From assembly GCF_963676685.1 (NCBI RefSeq), contig NC_092356.1, positions 19,517,750 through 19,581,749 of the forward strand: a DNA stretch of 64,000 nt. Reading direction: 5' to 3'. Position numbers and translations under genes: made by a program. This document shows positions 11,515-23,559 of this stretch, piece by piece. How positions within the stretch are numbered: position 1 is the stretch's first letter; each line of letters starts with the position of its first letter. The stretch comes from Mytilus edulis (Eukaryota; Mollusca; Bivalvia; Mytilida; Mytilidae). Under the pieces are notes generated by a model. It searched no databases. It was not told the origin of the DNA and saw nothing but the letters and a program-made list of their open reading frames with translations.

Positions 11515-12934
11515 ATGGATATAGAAGCTAGTGAACTTGGTGAAGAACAGACAAACATGGAGGAAGATTTAGACTCAGCGTCTGCAGAAATGGAAAATAC
11601 TGCAAGAAAAAGAACCTTTACAGAAAAGGGTAAATTATATGAAAAGAAAAACAATCGATGACATGTTTGAGGTTATAAAGAGACTATGTGAAAACACTTT
11701 GTCATTCGTAGAAAAAAATGCACCATTTGAAGTCATAAGAAGTAAATTTTCACTATGGATGGATAAATATGAACATTATTTGGAGCTACATCAGAACTTT
11801 ATGGCAAGAATAAGGGAACAAGAGAAGGAAGAGTACATTTATATATATGAAGACAGAGAAGCATTTTTATGTGATTTCAAAAGAACAATTGAAAAGTACT
11901 CTTCTGATTCTCAGAGCCAGACAAGTTCTAGTCATAGAGGTGACCGTTATACTAGCCGTCAAGGTCCTGCGTCGCATCATAGTGACCAAAGAAGCACACA
12001 TAGTAGTCGTTCCTCTATATTAAGTAACATATCATCAAAGAAGCTACCCGAAGAACAACAAAGAGTCGAATTAGAATTAAAGAAGGAAGCTTTGAAAAAG
12101 AAGAGATTGTTAGAATTGGCAAAAATCAATATTCAGATGGATGAAGAAGAATTAGATTTATCAACAGGAATTGCTGTATCAGATGCTAAGACAAATATAT
12201 TAAACAAGTATGAACTGTTAGAAAACGTAAAATCAGAAACACAAAGCATACGTAGTTAGATATTGTTTAAAGAACAAAAACAAGATAAATTTGCTAAAGT
12301 TAAGTTAAATCCGCATGCATCACATTTTGAACCGAAAGTTGAGAAAGTGGAAAGGTCAACAAATAAAGGCACTACAAATATTGGTACAGCCACTTTAAGT
12401 TCTACTTATTACAAAAGTCCAATAACCTTAAAGAAAGAATATATCACAACTACAACTAATAGACAAGATTCTAGACCTACAGATCAGAACAATAATTCAG
12501 AAGCCATTACTGCAATTATAAAAAATCTGAAAAAACCTATGCCAGAAATTAAAAAGTTCTCAGGTGACCCATTAGAATTTAGAAAGTTTGTGAGACAATT
12601 CACAGTTAAAATAGTACAAAACAGTGATACAGAAGATGAAAAGATGAACTATCTAGAACAATTTACTTTTGGAGAAGCACACAAAGTAGTGTCCGGCTTC
12701 AGTCATTTAAGTGGTGAATATACTTATCAAGCCGCAATGGAACAGCTTGAAGAAAGATATGGCAACAGTGAGGTTATAGCGTATGCCTTCATTAAGAAAG
12801 CCCTTGGATGGCCAACACTGAAAGCAGGTGATTCGAAAGGTTTGGATGAGTTTTCACTTTTTCTAATAGAGTGTGAAAATGCAGCACATAGTATTAACGC
12901 TTTACGTATCCTAGAATGTCTACCTATGCATTAA
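11515..12934 (+). pseudogene. gag: BEL/Pao gag, broken
   Basis: The frame from the ATG at 11515 reads about 48 codons with an RTFTEKGK motif typical of Pao gag starts, then stops at 11659. The shifted frame from 11639 continues with a helical, charged N-terminal region. An in-frame TAG at 12257 interrupts it, and it resumes in the same frame to 12934. The 12540-12900 part holds the Pao-type gag core (PEIKKFSGDPLEFRKF, YLEQFTFGEAHKVVSGF). The nucleocapsid CCHC zinc knuckles expected next are missing, consistent with a deletion near 12900. It would have formed the particle core, but as it stands the reading frame is not intact. Confidence 0.85.
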
Positions 12935-13173
12935 ATGGACTACAAGTATGTGATATAGACACTAACTCTGTTATAGACTTACCTACTGTGTATACTAAGG
13001 ATAAAATGCCGGTTGCCAAAACACACATTCCTACAAATGAAGAAATTGTAAAGTGGCCTCATCTGAACAACATAGTACTTCCTACCTTCCTATAATGTAC
13101 CCGATGCATATACTCCATATGACATTGCTACTGGTCCAGCAGGTTCTCCTCATGCTACAAGGAGTAGATTAGG
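12925..13173 (+). pseudogene. Remnant of BEL/Pao aspartic protease domain (C-terminal part)
   Basis: The frame starting near 12928 reads LNGLQVCDIDTNSVIDLP and then IPTNEEIVKWPHL, matching the C-terminal half of the retroelement protease and linker. It stops at 13093 after a frameshift, and a downstream piece reads like AGSPHATRSRLGWIVW, the start of the RT leader. The N-terminal catalytic Asp segment is absent. Confidence 0.65.
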
Positions 13174-14107
13174 TTGGATAGTATGGAACTTGATTCGAAA
13201 GGGTTTGCTGAAAAGGTACCAATAACTGAGTTAAACCAAGAAGATGGAAGAGTGTGGTACATTCCTCACCACGGAATTTATCACAACAAAAAACCGAACA
13301 AGATTAGAGTAGTATTTGATTGTTCTGCATCGAACATGGGAGTCTCGTTGAATGCATTGTTATTGCAAGGACCAGACCTTGCTAATAATTTGATAGGAGT
13401 ACTTTTACGATTCCGTACTGAAAAAGTTGCGTTACAAGGTGACATAGAAAGTATGTTCTACCAAGTAAAAGTTCCACTCAAAGATAGAAACTTATTGCGA
13501 TTTTTATGGTGGCCAAATGGAGACATGAACAGCGAACCAGAAGTATACAGGATGACCGTTCATATTTTTGGAGCTACATCGTGTTTGTAATTTTGCGTTG
13601 AGACAAACTGCACAGAACTATGGAAACCAATTCGAGCCACAAGTTGCAGAAACAATTTTGAACAATATATATGTAGACGATTGTTTAGTATCGACCGAAT
13701 CAGACGAAAAGGCAATATCGTTAGTAGATGGTGTTATATCTCTTTGCACAAAAGGAGGCTTTAATATGACAAAGTGGACAAGCACGAGTTCAACTGTAGT
13801 AAAATCAATACCAGACAAGAGTCGCACAAAAAACACTAATCAGCTTGAATTTGAGAACAAATCATCCATTGAACGAGCGCTAGGAGTATCTTGGTACATC
13901 GATAGAGACGTATTTGGTTTTCAAATAAATACCAATGATCATCCTTATACTAAGCGAGGAATATTATCAGTTGTAAGTTCTGTGTACGATCCGTTAGGAA
14001 TCGCATCTCCTTTTGTACTCATAGGAAGGTCAATTCTTCAAAATTTATGCAAACAACAAGTTGATTGTAATGTCAACACAGATTCATTGTTTCTCGGATG
14101 CCAGTGA
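13174..14107 (+). pseudogene. pol: BEL/Pao reverse transcriptase, frameshifted
   Basis: The first frame (13174-13590) carries WYIPHHGIYH, KIRVVFDCSA and DIESMFYQV, the latter with the first catalytic Asp. After a frameshift near 13570, a second frame contains the YVDD active-site box at 13670-13681, then GFNMTKWTS and YDPLGIASPFVL. The product would copy element RNA into DNA. The frame ends at 14107, where the normal linker to RNase H has been deleted, so no complete enzyme can be read. Confidence 0.88.
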
Positions 14108-16229
14108 TATCGGTTATGGCATGGTTTTCTATCTTCGTTTAATTGATAAAACTGGGAGGATTCATTGCTCATTTGTTCTTGGGAAATCACGAGTTGCGCC
14201 TCTGAAAACAATTACCGTGCCTAGAATGGAATTAACTGCTGCAGCAAGAGCAGTTCGATTGAGCAAAGTTATTTTGCAAGAGTTGAAATACAACATCGAT
14301 AAAGTGTTCTTTTGGACAGATAGTATGACAGTGCTGCGATATATTTTCAACAGAAATTCAAGATATCATACGTTTGTTGCAAATCGTCTTGCTTTAATAC
14401 ATGAAGCTACCGACAATGCACAGTGGAATTATGTAAATACGAAGCAAAATCCAGCTGACTTTGCTTCGCGTGGAATGACTATTTCGAAATTTCAACAAAA
14501 TCCTCAATGGATCAGAGGACCAGATTATTTGTGGTTACCAGAATGTGAATGGCCACAAGTATGTATGGACTTGAAATTTCCAGATAATGACTCGGAAGTC
14601 AAACGAAAATCAGTGGTTAATGCATCAATTGTGGACGATGATTATGATGAATTTAACAGTTTTGAAACCTTGATTTCCCGATGTTCTGACTTTGACAGGT
14701 TGAAAAGAATTGTAGCTTGGTTGTTGAAGGCCGTAAACAACTTTAAGCAAACCACCCGAAGAAAAAACGACTTAGCAAATGAGAATGAAGATAAGTTACC
14801 TACACAAGCAAAATCCAAGCGACTAATTAAATCAAAGAAACTAGTCAACACTCTGAATCTAAAAGTACAGGATATACACAACGCAGAAATGACTATTATT
14901 CGTTTTGTTCAAAACCAACATTTCGATGAAGTACAGCGATTAAAAGCTAAGTTGAATGTTAAGCGAACATCAAGACTGTTTAAACTTGACTCATATATTG
15001 ACGAAAAAGGAATATTACGAGTTGGTGGGAGATTAGCAAGATCAAATCTAACCGAAACATCGAAGCATCCAATCATACTGCCAAAACAATCTACACTATC
15101 ATATTCAATTATACAAGGAATTCATAGATCGATCGGACATTTAGGGAAAAATGCTATTTTAACCGAACTCAGACAAAAGTATTGGATCATAGGTGCTAAC
15201 GGTATAATCAAGAATATTGTCTTTAAATGTGTCATATGTAGAAAATATCAAGCACCCATCATGCAACAGAAAATAGCGAATTTGCCCAGCGAAAGGGTGA
15301 CTCAAGATACTGCACCGTTTACAATCGTTGGTATGGATTACTTTGGACCTTTTGCAATTAAACAGAGAAGGTGTACTGTTAAACGTTACGGTGTGATATT
15401 TACATGTCTCAAAATAAGAGCAGTACATTTGGAAGTAGCCGATTCCCTAGACACCAGTTCTTGCATTAATGCAATACGGCGATTCATTGCACGCAGAGGA
15501 GTACCCAAAATTATTCGATCGGACAATGGAACTTATCTCGTAGGTGCGCAAAGAGAACTTAAAGATGAAATTGTTAAATGGAATCTGAATCAGATTGACA
15601 ATTTTATGCTTCAAAAGGGCATCGACTGGAAATTTAATCCTCCAGCAGCATCTAATTTTGGTGGAGTATGGGAAAGACTCATTCGATCTGTAAGAAAGGT
15701 TTTGTATTCTATTTTGCAGGAGCAAAAGTTGCGTTTGGATGATGAAAACTTGCAAACATTATTTTGTGAAGTTGAAGCTATACTAAATGGTCGTCCTATC
15801 TCAGAAGTACCTAACAGTGTGAATGACTTGAATGTGCTAACGCCAAATGATCTTCTGCTTCTTCGTTCAGGAGAAAGCGCTCCTCAAGGGACATTTGTTA
15901 AATCCGACAATTGTGTTCGTAGAAGGTGGCGACAAGTACAATATTTGTCAGACTTGTTCTGGAATCGATGGACAAAAGAATACCTTCCTTTATTAAATCA
16001 GAGAGCTAAATGGAACAAGAAGGAAAAAAATCTTCAAATCAATTATCTTGTTCTTATTGTTGAAAACACTCCGAGAAATTCATGGACAATGGGACGCGTC
16101 TTGGAAGTCATTACGGACAAATTTGGAACAGTGCGTGTAGCGAAGGTCAAAACTGCTTCTACTGTATTGACCAGATCAATTGGAAAACTGTGTTTGGTTC
16201 TGGAAGCTGATATGGACAATGTTAAATGA
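14061..16229 (+). pseudogene. pol: BEL/Pao RNase H, integrase and C-terminal domain (722-codon open frame)
   Basis: This is the longest open frame in the window but only the 3' half of pol. In order it carries: RNase H (HCFSDASDIGYG near residue 10, PRMELTAA, FFWTDSMTVL); a linker; the H2C2 integrase zinc-binding domain (HLGKNAILTELRQKYW ... CVICRKYQA); the integrase catalytic core with Asp in GMDYFGPF, Asp in RSDNGTY and Glu in GGVWERL; and the Pao C-terminal region (RRRWRQVQYLSDLFWNRW). The frame is intact for 2.2 kb, but it starts inside the retroelement polyprotein next to a deletion, so the Met is not a real start. It is described as a fragment, not a functional gene. Confidence 0.9.
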
Positions 16230-16362
16230 TTGGTTTTTAATATTGATAAGACAGTATTGTTATTATTGAGATATATTTTGACATTTTGAAACCACTTAGG
16301 TCTACTGTGGTTAGTTTATAAGATAATTGTGTTCTTGCATGACCACAATTAAGGGGCCGGTA

Positions 16363-16984
16363 TGTTAAGACCAAAGTTGGTTGGTTAACTGATTTTTATT
16401 TGAAATCAACACTTTATTGTAAACAAGAATTTTTAGCATGTTTCGGTCCCCTAATCGAGAGAGTACTTATTTTTGTGAATCGAATGTGATGAAGCTAATT
16501 TTGAAGTTAAACGTTTTTGAAGCTATATCAGAATACCATGGTCAACCAATACGGTATGTTTGTTATATATGAGTCAAAGAATATGTGTATTTAATAGAAG
16601 TTTTTTGGTAAACTATTATAAGAGTATTTTGACCATTTTATCGTAACTTTTGAGACGCCGTAAATTGTAAAAGAGAAAACATAGAAATGTTTAATATAGA
16701 AAAAAGATAGACCTGGTATAAGACATATATTTGGTTGTCAGCATTATATAATGCATATAAAATCACAAAAGTATGATTTTAGATATTTTATGATCACGTC
16801 TTCTTGCTGTATTTTGTTATGGTAAAGTGTTCATTTTGCTGTTTCAATTCTTTATTCTATTTTTGTGTATTTTTTGTATTTCAGTTAATCCTTTCATGTG
16901 TATTAAGAGAATTGAAATAATAAAGAACATGTGAACTGATTCGTAACTAATTACAGATGGTATATTTGGACCCACAACCCTACA
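16363..16984 (+). repeat. 3' LTR of BEL/Pao element
   Basis: 622 bp, nearly identical to 10853-11488 apart from a few substitutions and two or three indels. It ends CCCTACA and is followed by the GATAC duplication. Confidence 0.92.
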
Positions 16985-16989
16985 GATAC
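16985..16989. repeat. Right target-site duplication of BEL/Pao element
   Basis: GATAC, identical to 10848-10852. Confidence 0.85.
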
Positions 16990-18008
16990 TGTTGTTTTCA
17001 ATTGCAAAATAACAAATATAGATTGTTTTAGAGAAAATTAAAGGTCTTTTCACCTCCACTTTTGACAAAAAGGGATTAGATTAGAAAACGTTGTTAGAAG
17101 ATGTTTTCTCGGGTTCACATGATTGGTTACTTTACACTTAATCTAATGATACAAGGTTTCTATGTCCTTTGTCATTATATTTGTACTAAACTGGCTACTT
17201 CCGATTGGTTTATACCCACAGATTTAAAAATATGTGGTTTTATATACTTTTTCTAAATAAGGAAGATAATTTACTTCTTCCAGTTTTAGAAAATGCCACT
17301 TCTGGTCTCATACGATAGTTGTATTTACACACATTAAAAAAATATATGGTTTCTATATACTTAAATGATTTACTTCTTCCTGTTGATTCAAGGTAATTTC
17401 CGATCGCAAATAATAGGTTGATGCATGCTTATTAAAAATTTATTGCTTCTAGGTAATTTTCCCTTGATAAAAAGATCATGGCTACTTCCGGTATACTAAA
17501 CATGCTGGCGGTCACTTCTGGTGTACATATTTGAAGGTCAAATGGCATGCAAAATTTTACGAAAGACCTTATAAATAGCGTTTTTATCAACCTTGTAAAA
17601 GAAATAATCAATTGATCTTAAATTGAACCCTTCCATAACAATAATTCCTATAATATGTCATTAGATTGTTTCAGACAAAATGTGTCATATCTTCATCGAA
17701 AAAAAGCACACATTTTGCACTAGATCTTTTGTATATATTTCTAAAAGTGTCAGAGAAAATACAAAAACAAACAAATGTCAATATTTTTAGAACATGACCT
17801 TGACCTCAAGTTTGGACCAAATGACCTCAAACAAAAAGACCAGGTGTATACGGCTTATAATTTAAAAGTCAATAATAGATATGATCAAAGCAGTTTTTTT
17901 TTAAACAAATAACTCCCTTTCTTTTTCAGTTAATAATGATAACACAATGGCAGTAAAGAAATTTAAAAAAATCACACAAGTCATTTTATATTTGTGTGCA
18001 TGCATTCT
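16990..18008. other. Spacer between LTR element and gene A; no gene
   Basis: Contains several loosely repeated ACTTCCGGT/TTACTTCTTCC motifs between 17200 and 17520, suggesting an old decayed repeat. No ORF of note. Confidence 0.4.
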
Positions 18009-18014
18009 TTTATT
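18009..18014 (-). promoter_or_regulatory. Poly(A) signal AATAAA of gene A
   Basis: AATAAA on the minus strand about 49 bp after the stop codon at 18063. It is a plausible 3' end signal for the nucleotidyltransferase gene. Confidence 0.55.
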
Positions 18015-18062
18015 TTTAAAACATCACAATTAAATTTTGATGTCCATCAATGCAATAACATT

Positions 18063-20657
18063 TCATACGGACTCCATCATTGATAGCCTTTTATGCGATG
18101 AATTTAATAAAGGCGAAGGACATATTTCTATTGACCTTATGAAGACCTTTCTAGCGGCTGCATACTCTCCTACAATCAGTAAAGCTACTCCGAGACAGTG
18201 GTAGGAAAAAGCTGTAAGATGGTCACCGAAAATAAGGTATTCTCTCTCTATTATAAGTTGAAGATCTGTCAGTGATTTTCTATAATTACTGATATTGTGT
18301 AAATGATATTGACAAAGAAATTTTAGAAAATATGCATATACTACTGCAGGTATCATTTTTGGTAAATTATTCCCACCTATGTATAGTTCATCAGGAATAA
18401 GGTTTGACTCGTTAAATTTTATGTCCGATAAATATAGAATTCTAAGTGAGCGAATTATTCCTAACTTTTTCAACATTGGTAAACGAAACAGTTCACGCTG
18501 TGAGGAAGATAATGTTGCAAATGGAACTATTTTTTCTGAAGTGCACTTTCCCAATGAATATGACAACACATTAAGAGCTTTGCTGTAAGTCTTCATTTTG
18601 TAGAATAGAGACGCCAACATCAACCAACCAGACACAGCATCATGGTGTGTACTTTGTAGTAGAAAACTAACACACTGTTTGTATTGTTTATATTGATACT
18701 TGTTACCATATACACTAGACAGTGGTACAGTATTTGCTGCATAATTACTAATTTGAGTTATATTATGTAATGAAATAGATCTTAATTTCTTTGACTGATA
18801 TGAAAGCAGTAATTGTAAATGTCGTATAAAACCTCCGCTTCGGTTATGAAGCCAACGGCTCAATACTTTTGATTTCATAATTTTTTCAATGTCATCTTCA
18901 AAGAATGTCCTATCCTTGAACTGTATTGTTCTAATGTATGATACCCTGGATAATTGTGATGAAAACAAGATACATTGCCATCCATATTTTTTTAATATAC
19001 ATAATGTTTGTAACAGTTTTGTCCTGTTGGGTCCAACAATCTTATTTCCAAACAGGTTGTTTTCTGGAATAAAGTAATGAGGACACATCGAGTGTTCCAC
19101 ACAATAAACTAGTCTCTTGAAGCATCTCATAAAACAAGGTATCAAATTTTCAGGTCTCCACACTGATGTCGGCAACTCCTCAGATAGCCAGAACAAGATG
19201 GACTTTATGAAGTATGAACAAAGTAAATCATTACACCCAGGAAACTCGCTTATAACATCTTTCAGAAGAATTTTCAATAGAGAATAACACAACAACTGTG
19301 TATGAGTAAATGAATATATCAGAAATTTTTCACCTACAGAGAATGATATACGCCATTTTAATTCCTCACTTAGATTTTCCCCGTTGCCAATTGGTACAAA
19401 CAGAACACCATGATCAATAACTGTTTGTTTTATCTCACTGGAAGGCCATGAATCATTGGGTCTAGTTATCCATTCTAAAGCTGTTGGTATCCATAATTTA
19501 GAATGTAAACAATATGCGATGTCAAGATATCCAGTTGTATCGGATATACACGGTCCATGATGAACATGAATATGTTCAGTACGAAATGATTTTTTAAACT
19601 CTTCACTTGAAATACATACATGCCTTTTAATATTTCGACGCATCAACATATTTTCGTTAAGAATTCCTTTTATCAGACGTAGATACGCAAATCCAGGTTT
19701 AACATCGTCAGTGTCTAATAGAAGACATATTTTATCAGAATGATAATCATTTACATGCAGGTTCGTTTTTACTGCAATATCTGTCGTTGGTACTACATAC
19801 ATAATATCTAAGTCACTTCCTTGCAGATCAAGTCCTTCACCAACACTTCCACTGGTGATATAAGTAACTAATTTGTCGCTGTATATTCGGTCTTTTGATG
19901 CATTCATCAACCTGCTAAGCTTGATATAATCTTCTGATCCAACAATATTCTGACATAGGAAATCATACAGGCAAATGGACATATCTGGTGTGGAGTTAAC
20001 TGATAAAAAGAGGAAGTAAAAGTATACTTTGTAAAATATAATTGAGCACGTATTTAATCTTTTAGACTTTGATTAGTTAAACATGCTAAAGCATATATTG
20101 TAGTAATCATTTAAAAATGACAGAAACTCGACACTTAAACGATTTTCATGGTGGATTCTCTGTTTCCAGGTCAGTTGTCAGAACTTCTTTACTGAAAAGT
20201 TTTATAACAAACATGTGTCCGTTAAAAGATAAAAAAAAAATGCATAGCATCTTAGGAATCATCTTTCTACGGCCGCATATCTATTACAAAAATATGAATT
20301 GAAACCAGATTTAAATTTAATTATCGTATCAACACCAATAGTCAATAACACATCGTTTGGCTTGCACAACGTTTGAAATTATATGACACTATAAATATTA
20401 GCAAATTATTTATTGTTTATGTAAAGTGAATTTTAGTTAATTTTGAAAGCTGTAAAATGTATGTCTGAAACACTAGAACATGCTAAATGCAAAAACAAAA
20501 AACTCAGATTTACAAAACAGATATATCCTTTGCAGACAGTGTATACATTACTTAGAGACGCACGAACATACACATTTAAAGTCGAACATGAACAGGACTG
20601 ATATTTGACAATATTTGTCGCATTATTTTTTTTTTTACATAATTACTTACCGGACAT
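18063..20657 (-). CDS. Mab-21/cGAS-like nucleotidyltransferase with TPR-like tail (gene A)
   Basis: Proposed CDS: complement of 20651-20657 joined to 18063-19999, giving 647 residues. The 7-nt first exon ATGTCCG is followed by the donor GTAAGTAA; the acceptor TTTTTATCAG lies at 20000-20010. Splicing gives MSVNSTPDMS. The large exon has the nucleotidyltransferase signature SGSVGEGLDLQGSDLD, with Gly53-Ser54 and metal-binding Asp65 and Asp67. The third acid is probably Asp162 in GYLDIAYCL. The Mab-21 core continues with DHGVLFVPIG and WRISFSVGEKFLIYSF. About residues 440-640 contain TPR-like helical pairs (GWLMLASLFYKMKTYSKAL, HCLGVALLIVGEYAAARKVF). Relatives include cGAS and cGAS-like receptors, which make cyclic dinucleotides upon sensing nucleic acid, and Mab-21 proteins with no known enzyme activity. 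With all three acids retained, activity is possible but unproven. Gene B is a close paralogue. Confidence 0.85.
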
Positions 20658-20989
20658 ACTAAAACGTTCTGTCTGGAAAGACGATGTAAATGAGCCTCTT
20701 CTTAATCGATTTGAAATATCTTCTTAACAATCTGGAAAAATCAGAAAATAACGTAAACAAAAGAGTTAACGTCAGAAAAAAACGACCTGTTACTAAACTC
20801 CCTTGGCAATACTTATGCTGGTTTGTCGTTAATTTTTCGAGAATGATAATTTCCATTATCCAAGGATTTCTAGATCATCAATGTTGACATGATTCATCTT
20901 TTGATTAATCTGTTGCGAAATTATAAACGGTGAAAATTGTATTTGTTAGAGTTTCTTCTTCTTTTTGTTTTGTTTTTACGATGTTGTTT
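20658..20989. other. Putative 5' region of gene A
   Basis: Immediately upstream of the minus-strand micro-exon. Two overlapping 65-codon ORFs are present on opposite strands, both without domains. No promoter element can be named with confidence. Confidence 0.35.
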
Positions 20990-21086
20990 GTTTGTCTTTT
21001 TCATTTTTAGCCATGGCGTTGTCAGTTTGTTTTAGATTTATGAGTTTTACTGTCCCTTTGGTATCTTTCTTCCCTCTTTTGAACAA
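20990..21086 (-). repeat. Dispersed repeat family D fragment
   Basis: The reverse complement reads AAGAGGGA, then GATACCAAAGGGACAG, ACTCATAAAT, and CTGACAACGCCATGGCTAAA. It matches the plus-strand copy at 29301-29400 closely. Confidence 0.7.
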
Positions 21087-21152
21087 ACGGTAGGATATGT
21101 AGATCTTATACCCTTGCAGATAAGAGGCTTCCTACATTCATTTTAGTAAAAC

Positions 21153-21540
21153 TGATGACCGTAACTGCATTCACGGTCATACCAAGATGTCAGATGAAAA
21201 AATAGGTCAGTATTTTATAGTCTGTTTCTATATCATTTTCTTTACAAAGCATAAACTGGTATATGTACGATGTGAATTTATAAAAGATTCACACGAAAAT
21301 CACAAATTACTACCGCGAAATATATATTAAACTTGGATTTGAAAAAAATCGGTAAGATGACCGTAAATCATAATTGAGATGACCGTAACAGGATTAGCGA
21401 TTCATAACAAAGGTGATCGTAATTGGTTTAAAGATGACCGTAATTTGTGAAGGATGACCGTAACGTTGAAAGGATGACCGTAACTTTTAACGGATGACCG
21501 TCTATTCTAAGAAATATCCATATTTGTATTCATAGTTTTT
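21153..21540 (+). repeat. Left terminal inverted repeat with GATGACCGTAA iterons
   Basis: About eight GATGACCGTAA-like units: one at the tip (21154) and a cluster at 21357-21500. Clustered short repeats in long terminal arms are typical of transposase-binding arrays in some DNA transposons. That function is inference. Confidence 0.8.
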
Positions 21541-22152
21541 TGTTGAGTTTGTCTCAATAAGGGCTTGGTTAGCGAATATAACTATATGTAATCAATTTCT
21601 TTTAACTATTTGCCGTATTTTGAGTTTATGATAGTAAATTGCATATTTCTCGGAAATAATTAGATATACGTTGATAACGATATTAAAATTTGAATACAAA
21701 TTGACAGCGATACGACGAAAAATAAAAACATTAATTTAACATATGAATACCAAGTAATCGAGCCTATGTGTGTTGTTCAAGAGGAAGGACACAAAAATCT
21801 TAACATCTGCCAAAAAAATTAAAAATTCCCTTGACAACACCGGATCCAATGGAACTGCAAAATTTATTCTGCATTCAGATGGTTTTACTGGTATGTTTTC
21901 AGCTGATAGTCCTTTTGCTTTATAACCCATAAAAACTTAACTCCCTTACCCTTGAACAGTTTCTGGAATATATCTTGTAGAGTGCATTGTTGACTGGGAA
22001 TAAAACCTACCGACATCTAGTAACAAATGAAAAGCAATATGTTCAGTAAATATTCCATAAGTAGATGTTGATTACAATACGGAAATGAAATCTTTGTATC
22101 GCCCTATCTCTCTTAGTTTTGCTTCAATATTTGGCAATAGTTCATATGTATA

Positions 22153-22345
22153 AAAAAGATATATGGTATGATTGCCATGAGACAACTTTCCACAAGAGAC
22201 CAAATGACACAGAAAATAATATCTATAGGTCACCATACGTCCTTCAACAATGTGCAAAGTCCATACCGCATAATCAGCTATAAAAGGCCCCCTAAATAAC
22301 AATGTAAAACAATTCAAACGAGAAAACTAACGACCTAATCAAGTC
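22153..22345 (+). repeat. Family A copy nested in the inverted-repeat element
   Basis: Head GATATATGGTATGATTGCC, then GAGACAACTTTCCAC, CAGCTATAAAAGGCC and AACGAGAAAACTAACG. It lies inside the 21153-23224 element and must have inserted after it, or been captured by it. Confidence 0.75.
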
Positions 22346-22844
22346 GTTTGACACCCTTCCTCTACATAATCGCCACTGACTATCAAATTTGAGGAACATC
22401 TTTAGAATAATAAATTTTGTTCTTCTAAATTTATATTTTACTTATAACCGGTATGCAGAATGACCACTGTTTTAATCCAAAACTTTCTTTCTAAAACTAA
22501 AAGTTTGTGGACAGACATTATTATCTATAATGTGTATCAAAAATGATGTCTACATAAAACGACGTGAATTTGCAGGTGATATACTGATAAGACATGTACT
22601 CATGAACATTTGCAATGGTAGTTGAAACGATATAATTTCAATGGGTGTACATGCAATGGCATTTTTAAAAAGGTGTATTTATTATATGACATTAATAGAA
22701 ATCCCAGAAAAAAAACTTTTGGCGTGTATTTAGAGGCTACATATGGTGAACTATGTACTTTTTCGTCTACCTATAGGATAATGCAGTCTAGTTAATACGT
22801 TTAATACCAACACGATTTACTATTTTATACAAAAAAAGTAATAC

Positions 22845-23224
22845 AAATACGGATATTTCTTAGAATTGATGATCATCCTTTAAATGTTACGGTCGTCTTT
22901 TATAAATTACGGTCATCCTTTAAAAATTACGGTCAATTATTTACCAATCACGATCATCCTTGCTATATGTTACGGTAATCTTAAAAATGTTTTAATCACA
23001 ATTTACGGTCATCTTACCGATTTTTTGAAATCCAATTTCCCTTTTAATACACATTTCTAGGTAGCAATTTGCGGTTTCCGTGTGAATCTTTTATAAATTT
23101 ACATCGTACCAATGTATGCTTTATAAAGAAAATAATCTAGAAACACTTAAGCAGACTATACAAATACTGACCTAATTTGTCATCCGATATCTTGGGATGA
23201 CCGTGAATGCAGTTAAGGTCATCA
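22845..23224 (-). repeat. Right terminal inverted repeat with GATGACCGTAA iterons
   Basis: Reverse complement of the left arm, with roughly 80-85% identity by eye. It contains TTACGGTCATCC units and ends AAGGTCATCA at 23224. Confidence 0.8.
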
Positions 23225-23559
23225 AAATACCCCAGTGTACACTGTCAATGCGTATTGCTAGTTACACTTTGTTATACAAAAAAATTAATGAATCTGGAAA
23301 TATACATAAACAAAACAGAATTGTATAAACACAATAGAATTTCCGAATAAAACAAAGGAAATCAAAGAGAAGCTAACGCCAAAAAGAACACATTCTAATT
23401 GATTTTGAATGCGATGTACACAAAATTTGGATTTTTATCAACGCATAATGGCGCATCTTAAATTCAATGCTTTGTTTAATGGATTGATAATATCCAGACA
23501 TAGGCAGAAGATTTTTCAAAATCAGTATGGATCTAATGATCAGGATCTGTATCAACATG
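23225..23559. other. No intact gene; possible tail of DIRS fragment
   Basis: An 82-codon plus-strand ORF at 23409-23657 is antisense to the DIRS-like fragment and has no domain of its own. Confidence 0.35.

Larger units (their letters stand above)
10853..16984 (+). mobile_element. BEL/Pao LTR retrotransposon, structurally complete but coding-dead
   Basis: The element has two LTRs beginning TGTTAAGACC and ending CCCTACA, a 5-bp GATAC target duplication, and a purine-rich tract AAGGGGCC just before the 3' LTR at 16351. Internally, a Pao-type gag is followed by part of the protease, RT, RNase H, an integrase zinc-binding domain, an integrase core and the C-terminal domain typical of the group. 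The internal region is only about 4.9 kb, shorter than expected. Coding is interrupted by stops, frameshifts and at least two deletions (zinc knuckles with the protease N-terminus, and the RT/RNase H connection). The LTRs differ by several indels, so the insertion is not very recent. Confidence 0.93.
21153..23224. mobile_element. Transposon-like element with ~390-bp terminal inverted repeats rich in GATGACCGTAA
   Basis: The left arm (21153-21540) and right arm (22845-23224) are inverted copies along their whole length. They share the tip TGATGACC, the GCATTCACGGTCAT segment, a TTTATAAAAGATTCACACG block, and then a run of GATGACCGTAA units spaced about 20 bp apart, ending in TTCTAAGAAATATCC. 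The interior (21541-22844) has no transposase ORF and contains a nested family A copy. This fits a non-autonomous DNA transposon with repeated subterminal sites. A convincing target duplication was not found (flanks AAAAC and AAATA). Confidence 0.82.
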
